From Ooceraea biroi (taxonomy: Eukaryota; Arthropoda; Insecta; Hymenoptera; Formicidae): a stretch of DNA of 64,000 nt. The stretch is taken from positions 1,706,874 to 1,770,873 of the forward strand of contig NC_039512.1 of the NCBI RefSeq assembly GCF_003672135.1, written 5' to 3'. The notes beneath the pieces are model-generated. The model ran no database searches. It was not told the DNA's origin and saw only the letters and a list, made by a program, of their open reading frames with translations. Below, one piece after another: positions 27,113-40,100 of this stretch; position 1 is the stretch's first letter, and each line of letters opens with the position of its first letter. The translations under genes were made by a program, and so were the position numbers.

Positions 27113-29512
27113 CTATATACATGAGTTTTCACTGCTTTCACCGCCTTGATCACTTTCCTCCTTCACATATTTCTCTGAATAGATTGATTTTGGTCGCCAT
27201 ATTCTAATATCGATGCCAGATATCGCGAGAACGTCGTTTTGGTATTGCAGCTGCATAACAAAAAGGGGAAAAAATCATCAGTATTTAGACGATAAAAAAA
27301 ATGTCTCACCCCCTTCCCGGAAAATTAAAATTAATTGTAAATTTTTATTTAATCATAGATTCTTAACTTTACTTCGCATTAATACATTCACCTGCGTACT
27401 TACACTGGCAACCTCACCGAATCCCGACTTCTTCACGGTGATGGGCCTCGGCGGATCCGTAGGGCTGAGAATTCTGATGGTACCGTCGGTAGAACTCGTT
27501 ATCAGGTTGTCGTACGACAGATACACCCCCGTTATCGCTTTCTTATGCCCGACAGAGAACGATTTCACTAACTCAAAGTCGTTCTTTGGATTTAGCACGT
27601 GCAAATTCCCAAGATTATCCCCAAGGCAGATCGAGTCCCGTTGCATGCTTATGCACATCGGGAACGCCTCGTCTGAAATCTGAAAAATATTTACGGTACC
27701 GCAACCGTACAACGTACATTCCGCCGTCGATACTGAAGACGCGGGGCGAAATTACAGTGATAGACTTCATGATCCGTCCAGTCCTCTGATCCCAAACCGT
27801 CATCGTCTTATCGTTGCTGACGGAAATGATGTGCTCCGAATTCATAGCCATCTTGAGTACAGCTTTGTTATGCGCTTTGTACTGCCTGATCGGTATGCAG
27901 CCCGATCGCGCGTCGAACACGTACACGTTCCTATTGTACGAGCCCGTCGCGAAGAGAGCCTGCTCCGGACACGACGTCATAGAGAGCAGCGCGCATGGTA
28001 CGATTCTGGAAGTGCTGCTTCTGTTGGCGATAAAAACAGCTTGCTTGAAACGGTGATGCTGCGTCGGCACGCAACAACGTCGACCGACGGAGCGAGTAAC
28101 AATATAAGAAGTTTAGTACCGATTTGTTTTTTTTTTGGAATCTTTTGTACAGAATATTGCAGTGCGATATATGTCGCGCACTCGAATAATTTGGACAGAG
28201 CTAATTATTTCCTAGGAATTCCTCACGTCTCTCTCGCTCAGCCTTCTTACTACGAGGCGGCTAAGAACTCGCTACGTCGCGTACATCTGGTAAATCGTCT
28301 GCTGGACGAAGCCGCTGCCGCTAAGCGTCCACGACTTCACGGTGTGGTCCCAACTACAGCTGTAAACTGTGTCGTCTATCGCCGTCAGGTCCCAGATCCA
28401 TCCGTTGTGCGCGCAATTTATGCAAATGCAAGTCTGCTTGCTTCCCGAAGCGGGGATGCTCCAGCATGTCAAAGTGCGATCCCTCGCACCGGCTATACAT
28501 GTGGTTCCATTCTGCGCGTTAAAGAAAATCACATTATATCGTGTCCATAGAAGTAATAAGATTAACAAATGTTAATGATGCTAGGATAAACGTGTACCAC
28601 CTACGTGCATCAATAACAGAGCATCTTTCGTGCTGCTGTAACCCGACAGGCTGTCATCCGAAACTATGAAATCTTCCATGTAACCCCCTTGCTTCCACAG
28701 TGCTTTTTGCTTCTCGGCCTGGGTGCATACCAACTTCCAAAACATTTTATTGAACTTGACTGAAACTATAGCAATTCGCATTTCGAGAAATGGCATAATT
28801 TATAATTCATATATGAAATATAATTAAGTATTTAAGTATTTAAGAAAATAAGAAATTAAGTATTTAATAAAAAAAGACATGTTATAAAAATTGAGGCTTT
28901 TATATAAATCTAGTTATCATAATTGGATCTAACCAGGCCGTAAAATTGGATAGTGAGAATTCGGCCATATACGACTGACACGCGCTTTCCAGAAAAACTC
29001 ATCCCTCAAAATCAGATGGAATTGCTTGCACACTAGGCTTAAACTGTGTATTAACGTCGGCACCTCTAAGAAGGTACATATGTGCAGGAATATCTGAAAC
29101 GCAGTATGAAGAATTAAACGACACTGATAAAGGTATTAAGCGTAGGAAAAACAGAGACAGACACAGCGTGCGCGAGAGAAAGAGAGAGAGAGAATTGTGT
29201 CACAAAAATCGTAATAACTCAGAAACTAATCATTTCCGGACATATGTTGATATACCTTTTTTTTCTTATCTAGGCATTAGGAATCTATTCCTGAAATTTT
29301 GCCGCGTACTTAGGAAACACCCTGTATATATGACGCATCTTTATCGCACGACGAGTCTATTGAAACAACGTGATAATGAACGGTGATAATTTCTCACGCA
29401 CGCACGCAAATAATTTTGTTCCCGCACAAACCTCGACTGGTAGATCCAACAATGATAAACTCTCATCTGCTTCTTCGCTGTCATGGGTGCAACTTTTATT
29501 ATCGTCGCACAT
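27113..29512 (-). CDS. FBXW9: F-box/WD40 repeat protein, FBXW9-like
   Basis: Seven exons on the minus strand: 29512-29432, 29093-28934, 28759-28605, 28511-28285, 28020-27714, 27679-27404 and 27250-27113 (1344 nt, 447 aa). This is close to the length of mammalian FBXW9. F-box/WD proteins are SCF ubiquitin-ligase receptors: the F-box binds SKP1 and the WD propeller binds substrates. The F-box spans about residues 20-66 (SLLDLPVE joined to IFLHICTFLEVPTLIHSLSL, then VCKQF and DEFFWKARV). WD repeats follow with ARDRTLTCW, SWDHTVKSW, ATGSYNRNVYVFD, SNDKTMTVWDQRTG and SSTDGTIRIL, then a last blade ending IDIRIWRPKS. A TGA two codons before the ATG fixes the start. The exon 4/5 junction (28285/28020) is the least certain: it was chosen by phase and would drop a few residues if a different acceptor is used. 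Confidence 0.88.
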
Positions 29513-29859
29513 TTTTCACGCACGCGACGCCAATTCTCGACGAAGATTCTCATACGGTTTGCTCAAAGCTGACACGAACAGCTGCAAGGAAAACTGTAGT
29601 CATACTGTCAGGGGCGCTGTTTACGACCGACTACGACCGACCGTCGTATTGTCAATGACAGATATCAACACGGAGGGCTCCTTATACAGCTGTGAACGTG
29701 TGCATCGTACTCGGTGCAGGCGACGCCATCTACACGAGATAAAGGGCATGCATTGAACATTGGCAACACATCACCGAGAGCAGTATTCCGATGATCATCT
29801 GAGCATCTTTTTAGAAACTAGTATAGCTATCTGATTGGCTAATAAATATCTTAAGATCA
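29513..29859. other. 5' flank of the F-box/WD gene
   Basis: Presumed 5' untranslated and promoter sequence of the minus-strand FBXW9-like gene. No clear TATA box and no other coding signal were seen. Confidence 0.5.
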
Positions 29860-30234
29860 CTTAAGGGGAAGCTGGAGTTGCTAGTGAACTATTTTTTCAC
29901 TATAGCGATGGTAATTGCAGTTTCGAAAATTCTCTTTATTGTTTGTGCAGAATAAAAAATCCTTTTCCACAAATGGAGTATAGATAGAAAGAAAGTCCGC
30001 TCTACAGGACTTTATATTCAAAATGGAAAAAAGTTAGAAAAGACAAATGCAAGTTTTTAACTTTTTTCCATTTTGAATATAAAGTCCTGTAGAGCGGACT
30101 TTCTTTCTATCTATACTTCATTTGTGGAAAAGGATTTTTTATTCTGCACAAGCAATAAAGAGAATTTTCGAAACTGCAATTACCATCGCTATAGTGAAAA
30201 AATAGTTCACTAGCAACTCCAGCTTCCCCTTAAG
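29860..30234. mobile_element. Fold-back (inverted-repeat) MITE, 375 bp
   Basis: Two arms of about 175 bases are almost perfect inverted copies of each other, starting cttaaggggaagctggagtt on the left and ending with its complement on the right. A short centre (about 30025-30060) separates them. The outer bases are TTAA on both sides, which fits a TTAA target duplication of the kind made by piggyBac-type transposases; this assignment is inference. No open frame of note lies inside. Only a handful of arm mismatches are visible (for example gagtat against a t/c change near the tips of the hairpin), which points to a recent origin or ongoing gene conversion between arms. Confidence 0.85.
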
Positions 30235-32746
30235 CATCTTATTAATACAAGAATGGAGATACTATGAATACTGGCCAATATATGTAATTTCATGTATTCA
30301 AAACTTAAAACTATTAAGTGGGTGTCAAGTTCATGTAGATTTTCGCACTCCACTTATCTTGCACAAAAGATGTTTAAAGAAAAAAAGTCGATATTTCTAT
30401 AATATAAATTTTATTTCTAAATAACAATTATAATGCCTTGCACGGACTGTGCTTGCAGTGTACAGCAACAATATAAAGTCGCCAAGAATTATTTAAAGTT
30501 TACGCTAATAAATATCTAAAACCCAAGAAACTTTATTTCGACAATATTTTATTTCCTATTACATTATATTAAAATATTTTGTTGTTGCAGTATTTATACA
30601 CTATTATTTATTGTCCAAAAATTCATACTCAATTTGTCTGCATGGGTATAATTCAATACAATAATTTAAATAGCGAATATTCTTGCCACTAAAATTTTTT
30701 GCTGAATATGCACGCATATAGAGAAATTATAAATGCATGTTTATATTGCAAAAGTATTTCAAGTATGTATAATTTCTGTGCCTCTATCTAGTTAAAAACC
30801 GCTAAACATCTTATTGAGATTAATTATGTCAGAAAATATCCACATATGCGCGTATTGATACTTGTATATAAAATATACTTTTTCCTAGATTCAGATATAT
30901 TCTGTAATGTTTTAGTCTATTTACCACAAATACAAAATATATACTATTATATTTTTTATTACTGTTGATAAAGACACTTTATTTGTTTCTAAAGCTGTTG
31001 TCTATTCATTATCACGCCTTAAATCGTATATTAAAATAATTCGCTGTATCATTGTACACAGTTTTCGATAACGCTCTTCAGATAGAGCAGAAAAATCATA
31101 CGCTTTGAAATTAATTAATTAAAACGAATGATATTATTGCACCGACAGCCGCACCCGCTTGCACAATCATGCCTATATATTGAAAAGTGCGATACGCGTT
31201 TCAGAAGAGACAATTATCAGACAATTAAGTCGCGAAGATAGGGCAGAAACAGTACGGAACTAAAGCAGCCGACTAGAGCACCAAAGAATATTACGATAAG
31301 CATCCTTGTGCTCTCATAAAATATCAGCATCCCTGTAACGAAAATATGTAGGCACGTCAAGTACAATATGCATAATTATTCGTTTAATTCGCATTTGCAC
31401 TTGTGCAGGCAGCCATACATCGCGGGACCAACATTCGCGATAATTAATTTCTAAATTGTATGTCATCGTATTGCCGTTCCCTTTATTTATTTCTGTGTGA
31501 TAGTAAATAATATATTTCTTATTACATCATCAATTACTAAAAGATAGTTGTTGATTAACATTGTAAATCAAGTTAATTACTCGTACCAATACTGATACTT
31601 AAAAGTTTAAGTATTCTCAAAATATCACAGACGCACTATGTTATTTCCAAGCGATAAGGTGAATTCTGCTGCACAATCTCATTAACGGCAGAATTACAGA
31701 AGACAGAATTAATTAAGTCTAAGAGGTAAAAAAAACTGTCTTTTCCAACTAGTTCTTAATCCCCACAATAAAATTTATCAGATAAAGTTGAGCACTGATG
31801 CAGCTATAAAATAGGAATTAAGCACACAAGATTAACTTGAGCACTGTCTGATACACAGGTGCAACGAACCATAAGATGTTCAATACAGCAGTTCAAATAT
31901 TGTATCTTCTTTTAAGTATCTTTATCTATTCAAGTATATCTTAATACTTATCATAGATAATTGCATACATTGCAATGAGTTTATGATAAAAATAAAGTTA
32001 AATTTACGATAGTACAAAGTACTTATTCTTTTTTGTCCAGCAAAAAAGAAATTGTTGTTTAAAGTTTTTAATTTTATATTATCGCAGTTTAAAAACTCGA
32101 CGAATAAAACAATTGTACAGTGAGAAAAAAATTAATACAGACACATATTGCAACGACTAAGTAAGTACGTATTAATATGGTCGAATTCATATAATTCTAT
32201 ATACTTTTATATAGATAGGAATTAAAAAATGCGTTACTCATATCGTAAACATTGATATGATATTTTTATAAAAATAATTTCTTGATTCATTTCTTCAGTT
32301 TTATAAATATCTAAGTCATATTTGCAATATGCTCAATATATATAAAAGTATATAGTGTTAATGTGAGAGTTGCATAATTAACAACATAATAATAAGTTAA
32401 TTTAAATTTTAAAAATCGGTCGCATATTAATAAAATATTTGATAAACTGTTCCCAATTCCCAAAAATCTAATTAATAGATTAATATTGAATAAATGTCTT
32501 CATGTTGTTAAAACCAGGATACAAACATATAATTATATAAATATTATAATTAATATATATAAATAAAAATATATATCATAATTATATTTTTATATAATTA
32601 TAACACGTGCAAAAATCTTGATAACAAAACTCATATCGTCTAAATTTGAACATCTTATCAAACAGTTCATATCCTTTTTGATAAAATAATTTAATTGTGT
32701 CAATATCACTGACGCGAATAATTTCTAATACTAAGTACAGAAGACG
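30235..32746. other. AT-rich intergenic stretch and presumed riboflavin transporter 3' region
   Basis: Very AT-rich, with only short open frames and none protein-like. The part next to 32746 is presumably the 3' untranslated region of the minus-strand SLC52A gene. Confidence 0.6.
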
Positions 32747-34117
32747 TTAATTTTTCATAAGGTATTCGCAAGGAGAATAAGACTGAAATACCTTCACATA
32801 ATTAACCAGGACGAACGTGGTAATCGCACCAACCAGAGATCCGATTTGCGTCGCAACGCCAGTGTAATAAAGACCTTTACCGGGATCGGGTCGGTAGAGC
32901 GTGGTGATGCCCATCTTTACAAATCCTATCAGGCCACAAAGCACTATCCACACGACAACCACTAAGAATTCACCTACCCATGAATATTGTAAGGGAGGAT
33001 GAGGCGATTTCGCGGCCAGATAGCAGACGAAACCAACCAGTAATAAAATGAACCCTGTAAGGATACTGAGAAGTTCGACTGCTGGCGTTTTCATGAAGAA
33101 ACCTAAAGACATGGCCAGCGGGCTAGCTATGGCGGCTAACGTGACCGTTAAATGATACGCCACGTTGCCGTACGGCAAGCACGAGTACGACTGTATGCTC
33201 GGTAATGTGCCATTGCCGAGGAGGCAGACCAGACCCATCATCACCAATAAATAATAGTAAACGTGTTTCGGCATTTTCCAGCCGGAATTCGTCTTGTAGC
33301 TCGGCGGCGCCTTCGTGTCGGTCGGCAGCGCTTCCATGCTGCTCGGGAGCTTGACTCTCTCGGCCAGCGCGACGGGCAGCAGGTTTAGGCACAAGAATGA
33401 CAGGAAGCTCAGGCACAACAGAGTGCCGATGAAGATGAAGAATATCTGAGAAGAGAACCGCGGATCGGAGTCGGTAGGGACGAACTCCGGGCGGCTCGAG
33501 CCTGGTTTAGTGACATTCCTGCATTCTGGATTATAACCGACGCCTTGGACCAACGCAACCGCGCTCGGTATGAACCCGCTGAGTCCCTCGCCGACCAGAT
33601 AGGACACCAGGTAAATCTCGCGGTAGTTCCTCATATACGGCATGAACAGCACGGAGCTTGTGCAGCCGACAAGCGCCGTCACGAACATCAGCGACAGCAG
33701 AGCGGTCGAGTGGTCCTTACCGAAGATGACGGAGGTGTAATTATGGAGGAAGCTCAGCGCGATGGAGGCCAACGTTCCCGCAGCCAGCAAAGTGTAAATG
33801 ATGTACTTGTCGTACGCCCAGGCTGAGTACCTGAAAAACAAATCACGGTATTAGTCCGTTATCTAATCACTCCGAGGCGTCATAAAGACATCGCAAGGGA
33901 CCTACTTTATGTAGAGAGTGTACAGTATCGGTCCTAGGTTGGCAAACTGCACCAGCATCACCATGTGCGCCGGCAGGCTCCATCCCTCCGGAGCGTTGTG
34001 CACTATGAGGGGCAGCTGTACGTAGACGCCGTTCACGCCAATCCAGGCACCCAGGCCGAACATCAGCGCCAGGAAATCGACCAGCAATCTCCGGTTGCTC
34101 AATCGTTGCGTCAACAT
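32747..34117 (-). CDS. SLC52A: Riboflavin transporter, SLC52A (RFVT) family
   Basis: Two coding exons on the minus strand, 34117-33906 and 33830-32747, give 1296 nt and 431 aa. The donor is AA|GTAGGT and the acceptor tttttcag|G, phase 2. SLC52A proteins import riboflavin (vitamin B2) across the plasma membrane and are about 440-470 residues with eleven membrane spans. Matching features are the N-terminal NRRLLVDFLALMFGLGAWIG followed by VNGVYVQLPLIV, and a polar-flanked second span (PAHMVMLVQFANLGPILYTL). A Cys-containing extracellular loop (NPECRNVTKPG) and a long central cytoplasmic loop (KLPSSMEALPTDTKAPPSYK) follow. The C-terminal half has repeated hydrophobic spans and ends in RPDPGKGLYYTGVATQIGSL. 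An upstream in-frame TAA (34160-34162) and no other ATG make 34117 the start. It could be an RFVT2- or RFVT3-type copy; the sequence alone does not say which. Confidence 0.92.
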
Positions 34118-37100
34118 CTTGCACTCGGTCCCGCGACACGTTTGCACTCTCGAATTATCTTACGCACACTTGGCTCGCGCCCGTTGATCGTTTATTTGCT
34201 CGACAGTTCCTCCAAGTGCCTCGGTGTTTCGTCGCTCTACGTCACGACGGGCGTCTCGAGGAGCCAATCGTTATCGAAGCATCGCGAGAAACGTCATTGC
34301 GATAATGACTGACCGTTGAGTGCCACTGTTCAAGTAGAACCAACAATGATAACCCAAGATAAGTAATTGTGCGAATATCAGTCGGAAGCGAGATCAGTGA
34401 TAAGCGTGACGTCGTGATTTCCGTGTGGCCAGCACCAGCTGCCAATCCCAGCCGACACGTCACTCCATTCCCTTCGCCGACCGTCGACGGACCACGGACA
34501 TAACCTATACGATGCAGCTTTTCGCTTGGGAGTCTCTTGCGGCCACGTGTAGCCGAGCGAATAATATTGGAAATTAATACGACGACGAAATGATCAGCGA
34601 CTGTTTACCACCGTCGGCGATATCCGGTAATGCTTCGATTATCAAAAGCTTACAGCGATCGCTCGTCTCATCGATTACTCGTGAGTGATGAATCGAATTC
34701 AATGCAAAGGATCTTCTCACGCCATTAATTATTCATTAATTTTTTATAATTCACTGGAAATGTTTTTAAATTCACTGGAAATACACGAAATTCGTTGGAA
34801 TTGCACTGCAAAATACGACGGTTCTATTTACTTTGATTCGTCAAAGTTTCGCTGTTATTTGGATATTTGCGAGAGGAAGCAGGAACATTCCATTGTCGGC
34901 AGTCGAACAAAGACTAAAGGCTTACAAATGGTAAGCGGTTGATCCGGAATTGTCTCGCGAGTGATAAAGAAACAAATACGCTGCAGTTGGGTTATATAAC
35001 ACACATGTACAATAAATAATAATAAATATCTCATATTTCAACAGCGTCGTCACTTTGTGCTTTAATTTGCACTTATTAGCACTTATTATTAGTCGAAAAA
35101 GTTGTAATGAATAAGTACATTGTTTATGGATATTCAGAACCGGCGCGCGTGTTTAACCGACCCCGACCGCACGCCGCGATCGCGAAATCTCGAATGATCT
35201 CGAACGAGCAGTCGCGAGATCGAGTGACGAGCTTGGCCAGAAGAGGGGATTCCCCCACCACAGGCACCTGTTGAATTAGTAGGATATTTGCTTTGATTAA
35301 TGATTATGGCTTGTGCGGCAGTATTTCGCAGACATGCCATCCGCAAATTATCTTTTCTCTAAAGAAATAATAATCGTGAATAATCATAAGGTAACAGTAA
35401 AAAATTAGTCTTAAGCAAAAATTACCGGAAAAAGAAATAAAAAAGTTTTTTAACATGGGAACAAATTTTCGTAATATAAATTGCACCGAATTTATCGTAT
35501 TTTTTTAATCAACTAAAAAATAAAAATTAACTCTTTAACTTTAAACGCTTTACATACAATTAACTTTAACAGAAAGAGAGAGAGAGAGAGTCTTACAAGA
35601 AAAATATTAACTCTAAAAAATATAAAGATTATATCAAATTAGTGTGTTTAGAAAATTTACATGTTTTCCTAATGTCGTGCAAACTGCAGGTTGTCAATAA
35701 TTAGTTAATTATCAATAGAAAGGATTATATGGGTGACAGGATAGACCACATGAATGGAATACGACAGATTGAATATAGCAAGAACTTTATAAAAGACGAG
35801 GCAGACTCACAGATGGTTTAAGTACATTAGTATTTGTCTCAAAACTCTTGAGAGTGTGTTTTGCGTTCACATGTTTGTTTTTTTTTTTCATTTTTTTTCT
35901 TTTTAATCGTTTTTAGTAGAATCACACGGATGAAAAAAGGTCGCAGAAAATGTGCTCTTGCATTGTGTGCTCGAAAGTTGTACGGATATATAACATTAAT
36001 TTAAAGGAGTCCTCGTTTGGATGACAGGTGGAAAAAGGAAAGGCTGAACTATACTTTACATAAGCTTCCTCGTGTTGCGCCATAGTATCGTCGCCTAAAA
36101 ATTGTCTTTTTATCTGCGAGCGATGAATAATGCAAAAGCAATTAATTTCCTTTATCGTGACACATCGCGAAAACGGAACAGAAAGCGCATTGCTGTATTT
36201 TTTCCGCGATATAGTTAGTAATGTCTCGTTCTCTATTCAGGATGACTGGATAATGTAATGTATATAGTGTGCGCTCGATATATCAAATGTATGTACATGT
36301 TGTATACAAATATACGTATGTATCGTATATCATACATATTGTATATGCATATATGTACACGGTTCCTTTAATCACATTCTATTCGCGATCTCGTGCGCGC
36401 TGCACATTTATCCTGACTTTGCTCAGTCGATTTGCTCAGTTGATTGTTCTCCAGATTTGCCAGATTGGAACTGAAAAGCGCGATTCACCGTGATAATCTC
36501 TTTCGAAGCCTTATTTATAATACGGTGCAGAAAATTATTATTAGTGAGCGATTATGACGGCGGAAGTACGTTTTATATTTTTCGCAGAGGCGCACAATCG
36601 CGAATCGCGGAGTCATGGAAATTGCTGCGGTTCGGCTGCGACACAATGGCGCGGAAAACGACGACGTACACATTGAAAAATCGTGTATATATATATATAC
36701 ATATTTTGTATAACGTGTGTGTCGAACGAATACGGTGTCGGCAAGTAAATGGGCGCGATGGATGTAGAATGAAACGCACGCGAGAGAGAACGCGAGATCG
36801 ATCGCGGATCGATTTTGTCGTACGTACTAGCTAATAAGCGCGACTATGCGCGTGTCACTATTACTAGAGCGTTCTTATTATTTTCTGCATATATATTCCA
36901 CCGCCGGCGCATTCCGTTTTTTCGTATTAATTGTTAATCGTCAGATCGTCAGATCATCATCGCCGGATGATTAAAACGGTGGCTCAGATTCGATTGAAAA
37001 TCCATAATTGGTTTACATCTCGATACCGATTTGAATTTATTTTTTAAACTGAGGCATTTTCTGCAGTTATTACTTTTCTTGGAGTATCTTTTTCGTTCAA

Positions 37101-40100
37101 CGCGTGCATTCGTTACATAATCATTTAGTGAGATAAATTTTGCTTTGTCACTTGTTGCGCCAGCATGCCGGTTTTGCGAGATTGAAATTAATTGACTAAA
37201 TTGTGCACGTCTATTGTGTGACTGTGCAGAATAACTATGTGCTGAAGATTACTTATTGTTTGCGATTATTTTGCTATATGCTATCAACATTAAGTTCAAC
37301 CAAACATTTAAAGCATTGCAGAATTATTTAATAATTTTTAATAATAATTTATATGTAATTTTTATATAATTTCGCATAAATTTATAATCACTTTGTATTG
37401 TTTTACTATTATTTTATAGATCGTCTATATAAATAGGGTAAAAAAATTAACGATTATTTAGGATCTAATTTTGCATTTAAACGGTTAGAGTGTACCATAA
37501 GTTATCGATACATCTATTAATTTATAATTGATCAAAAATACTAATAATAATTAAAAATGGAAAGTTAGAAATGAAGCATTTCTAGAAATTTGGCGATCGC
37601 TGTCCGTTCAATCTCAATCATCGTGTGACCCAAGACACACTGTCGGAATCCCTAAAAGTGTCAAGGCGGAAAGGTCAGAAATCACGTCGGCGGTCGAACA
37701 TTCGATCTTCATCGTGGCGATGAGATTAGGTGCGATTGTCAGAGCTGCTGCTATATACGCCTGTCACGAACGCGAGTTCAAGTAGTAGAAAGTTTCGGGT
37801 CGAAAGGAGCGCTTTTTTCCCGCGGTCGCAAATCCATCCTGCCGAAGGAAGCTGAGGAGAATTTTTCTCGCTAGGACACGGTCAGGACCGATGCAATCCC
37901 GATGGAATTGACTGCAGTACTAGTACACGGATTGTGCGCGGTGCGGGCATATTGTTACGAGCTACTGTCGCGAGTCTGGTCCATTCGCAGCTTTACATGT
38001 TACTACGTTCCTTTCGAGGACGCTTTACGTCGTAGCACTCTTCGTCGGAGAAATCCCTAATACTTTCAACTGTACAATCGTGTATCTTGCCCGATGGCCA
38101 CTATCAGTTTCAAGATTAATCAGAGCACGTTTGAATATATATTATGAACTACATTCTTATATATCATTTCTGTATCGTGTAAATGTTAACTGACACATCT
38201 TAAATAACACGCGGACTGGAATCTGAAGAAACGTGAAATGAATTGGGAGATTTAGGGGGAGAACAAAGGAGAGAGAGATCGAAGTTTCTATCAAAGCCAA
38301 AATGAAATCTGGAAAAATCTCGTTTCGTCACCGAATGAAATGCGTTTACTTGCGTTCGGTGTTAATCGAACTGTTAACGCACACAGCAAAACCGATGGGT
38401 TTTTGGAATTTTTTAGAGCGTGATACAGTCAAAAATTGAAAATCTGTTATCTTGACAAGGTAATTTTTCAGTCTGAAAAATTCAGTCCGAATGTAACGAT
38501 GCGCCGATGTAGAAAACGGTTCTTTTGCATCCATGCGGTTTTGATTTCGAAAATGGATAGGATAACGTGCCATCGGCGGTTCCAGTGTTAACAAATACTT
38601 TTAGGTAGATTGACGTTCGCTGCAGATGTTGCGAGGAAAGCGATTTTAGATATGAGCGAGGTGTTACCTGAAGACGCATACCTACACACACGCGCGCGCC
38701 GCGCACACGCACACATTACATAACGCAAGACAGTATTTCGGCTGTATGTAAATGGGTGCGTATGTATTTGCGAGGATATATCCAATGTGCAAACCAGCGA
38801 TACTGTATCGATCACAGGCTACCTGCTCTGGGTGTCGCAGATATATACATACTTGCGAAGATGGTGCGGCACATGGTTCGCATAACTATGTATTTCGGTT
38901 ACGTACGGCGCTCACATGTATAGCAGAAAATACCGCGGTAGTGAGCCGAGGCGGAAATTATTACATCGTGTTACAAGAACAGAGACAGGGAGAGAGAGAG
39001 AGTAAAGTAAGATGAAAATGCCGGGAAAAGGTCGCAAAATTCTCTGACTACAGCACGTATAAAATCTTATTTATTGAGAAATATTATCTCTTATGTATTA
39101 ATATCTCTTGTTTATCGTTTAACATCAAAGGAATGAATACGAGAAATGATTCTTTGGAGCATCACCTAAACAGAAAAACATTTCTATATATCAGGAATTC
39201 AAGCTACGATCGGTGTACGAAAAAAGATTGCAACTGTGCACTCTTGCGAATATACGGTAAATATGAGTATATGCATTAGCTACGAAAAACAGTATCAAAT
39301 AACACAAATCTGTCATTTCTCGCAAAATGTTTACGATTGGAATTCTGCATCGTATGCATTGCATTTCAGTTTTGGAAGAACCGTAAATATCTTCAATAAT
39401 TAAAAATTTTAATAATCGAAGATTTTCTTCAGTAATCAAGTAACATCTCACAAAATAAAATGTTCTCATTATCGCAAGCTTGTTTTAAGTGGCTAAGGAA
39501 TTTCAAAGAACTGCAAATTAATTACAGACATTGATTTTTGATAAGAATGTTGATAAGTCGTAAATTAAATATGAATGTGAAAAAAATACAGAAAACTTTC
39601 CATCTTACTTTACTCTCTTTATATAATAATTTCCATCTCAAAAAGAACTTTAAGTCGGCGAACGATAGAGTCAGCATTGTGTTTGAAATAACAGAGTTGA
39701 AAATTATATCGTCTTTCGCTGCGACATCGAGATGCTTACTTATATCGAGGTACTGAGTTTATTACTCGATCAGTACACAAATATTAAAATAGAAAAGTAG
39801 GTGACCGATACTCTCGTAATAAAGTAACTAAAAATGTATACAAGCGAGTCTTTAAAAAATTAATCAGACGTCGTCATGACGTCAAACTCATAAATATACA
39901 TATAATATAATAGCAGAATGATACCTCTGTTCGTTTTTTTATTTTTCTGTTCTTTTTTATCCTGATTATCTAGTCGTCCACGAAAAGGGCGAGTGCAGTT
40001 CTTGATTACAGCCTGCGAATGATGTAATCGTTCCTCTATTTAAATGCCTTTAATTATTGTGTGATACTTTGCGTACGTGATCGATCGGTTGGTTCTGCAG

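Noticed and set aside
27831..28550. 239-codon open frame on the plus strand
   Set aside because: It lies antisense to FBXW9 exons and their introns; its length reflects codon use on the opposite strand.
33545..33826. 93-codon plus-strand frame
   Set aside because: Antisense shadow of the SLC52A second exon.
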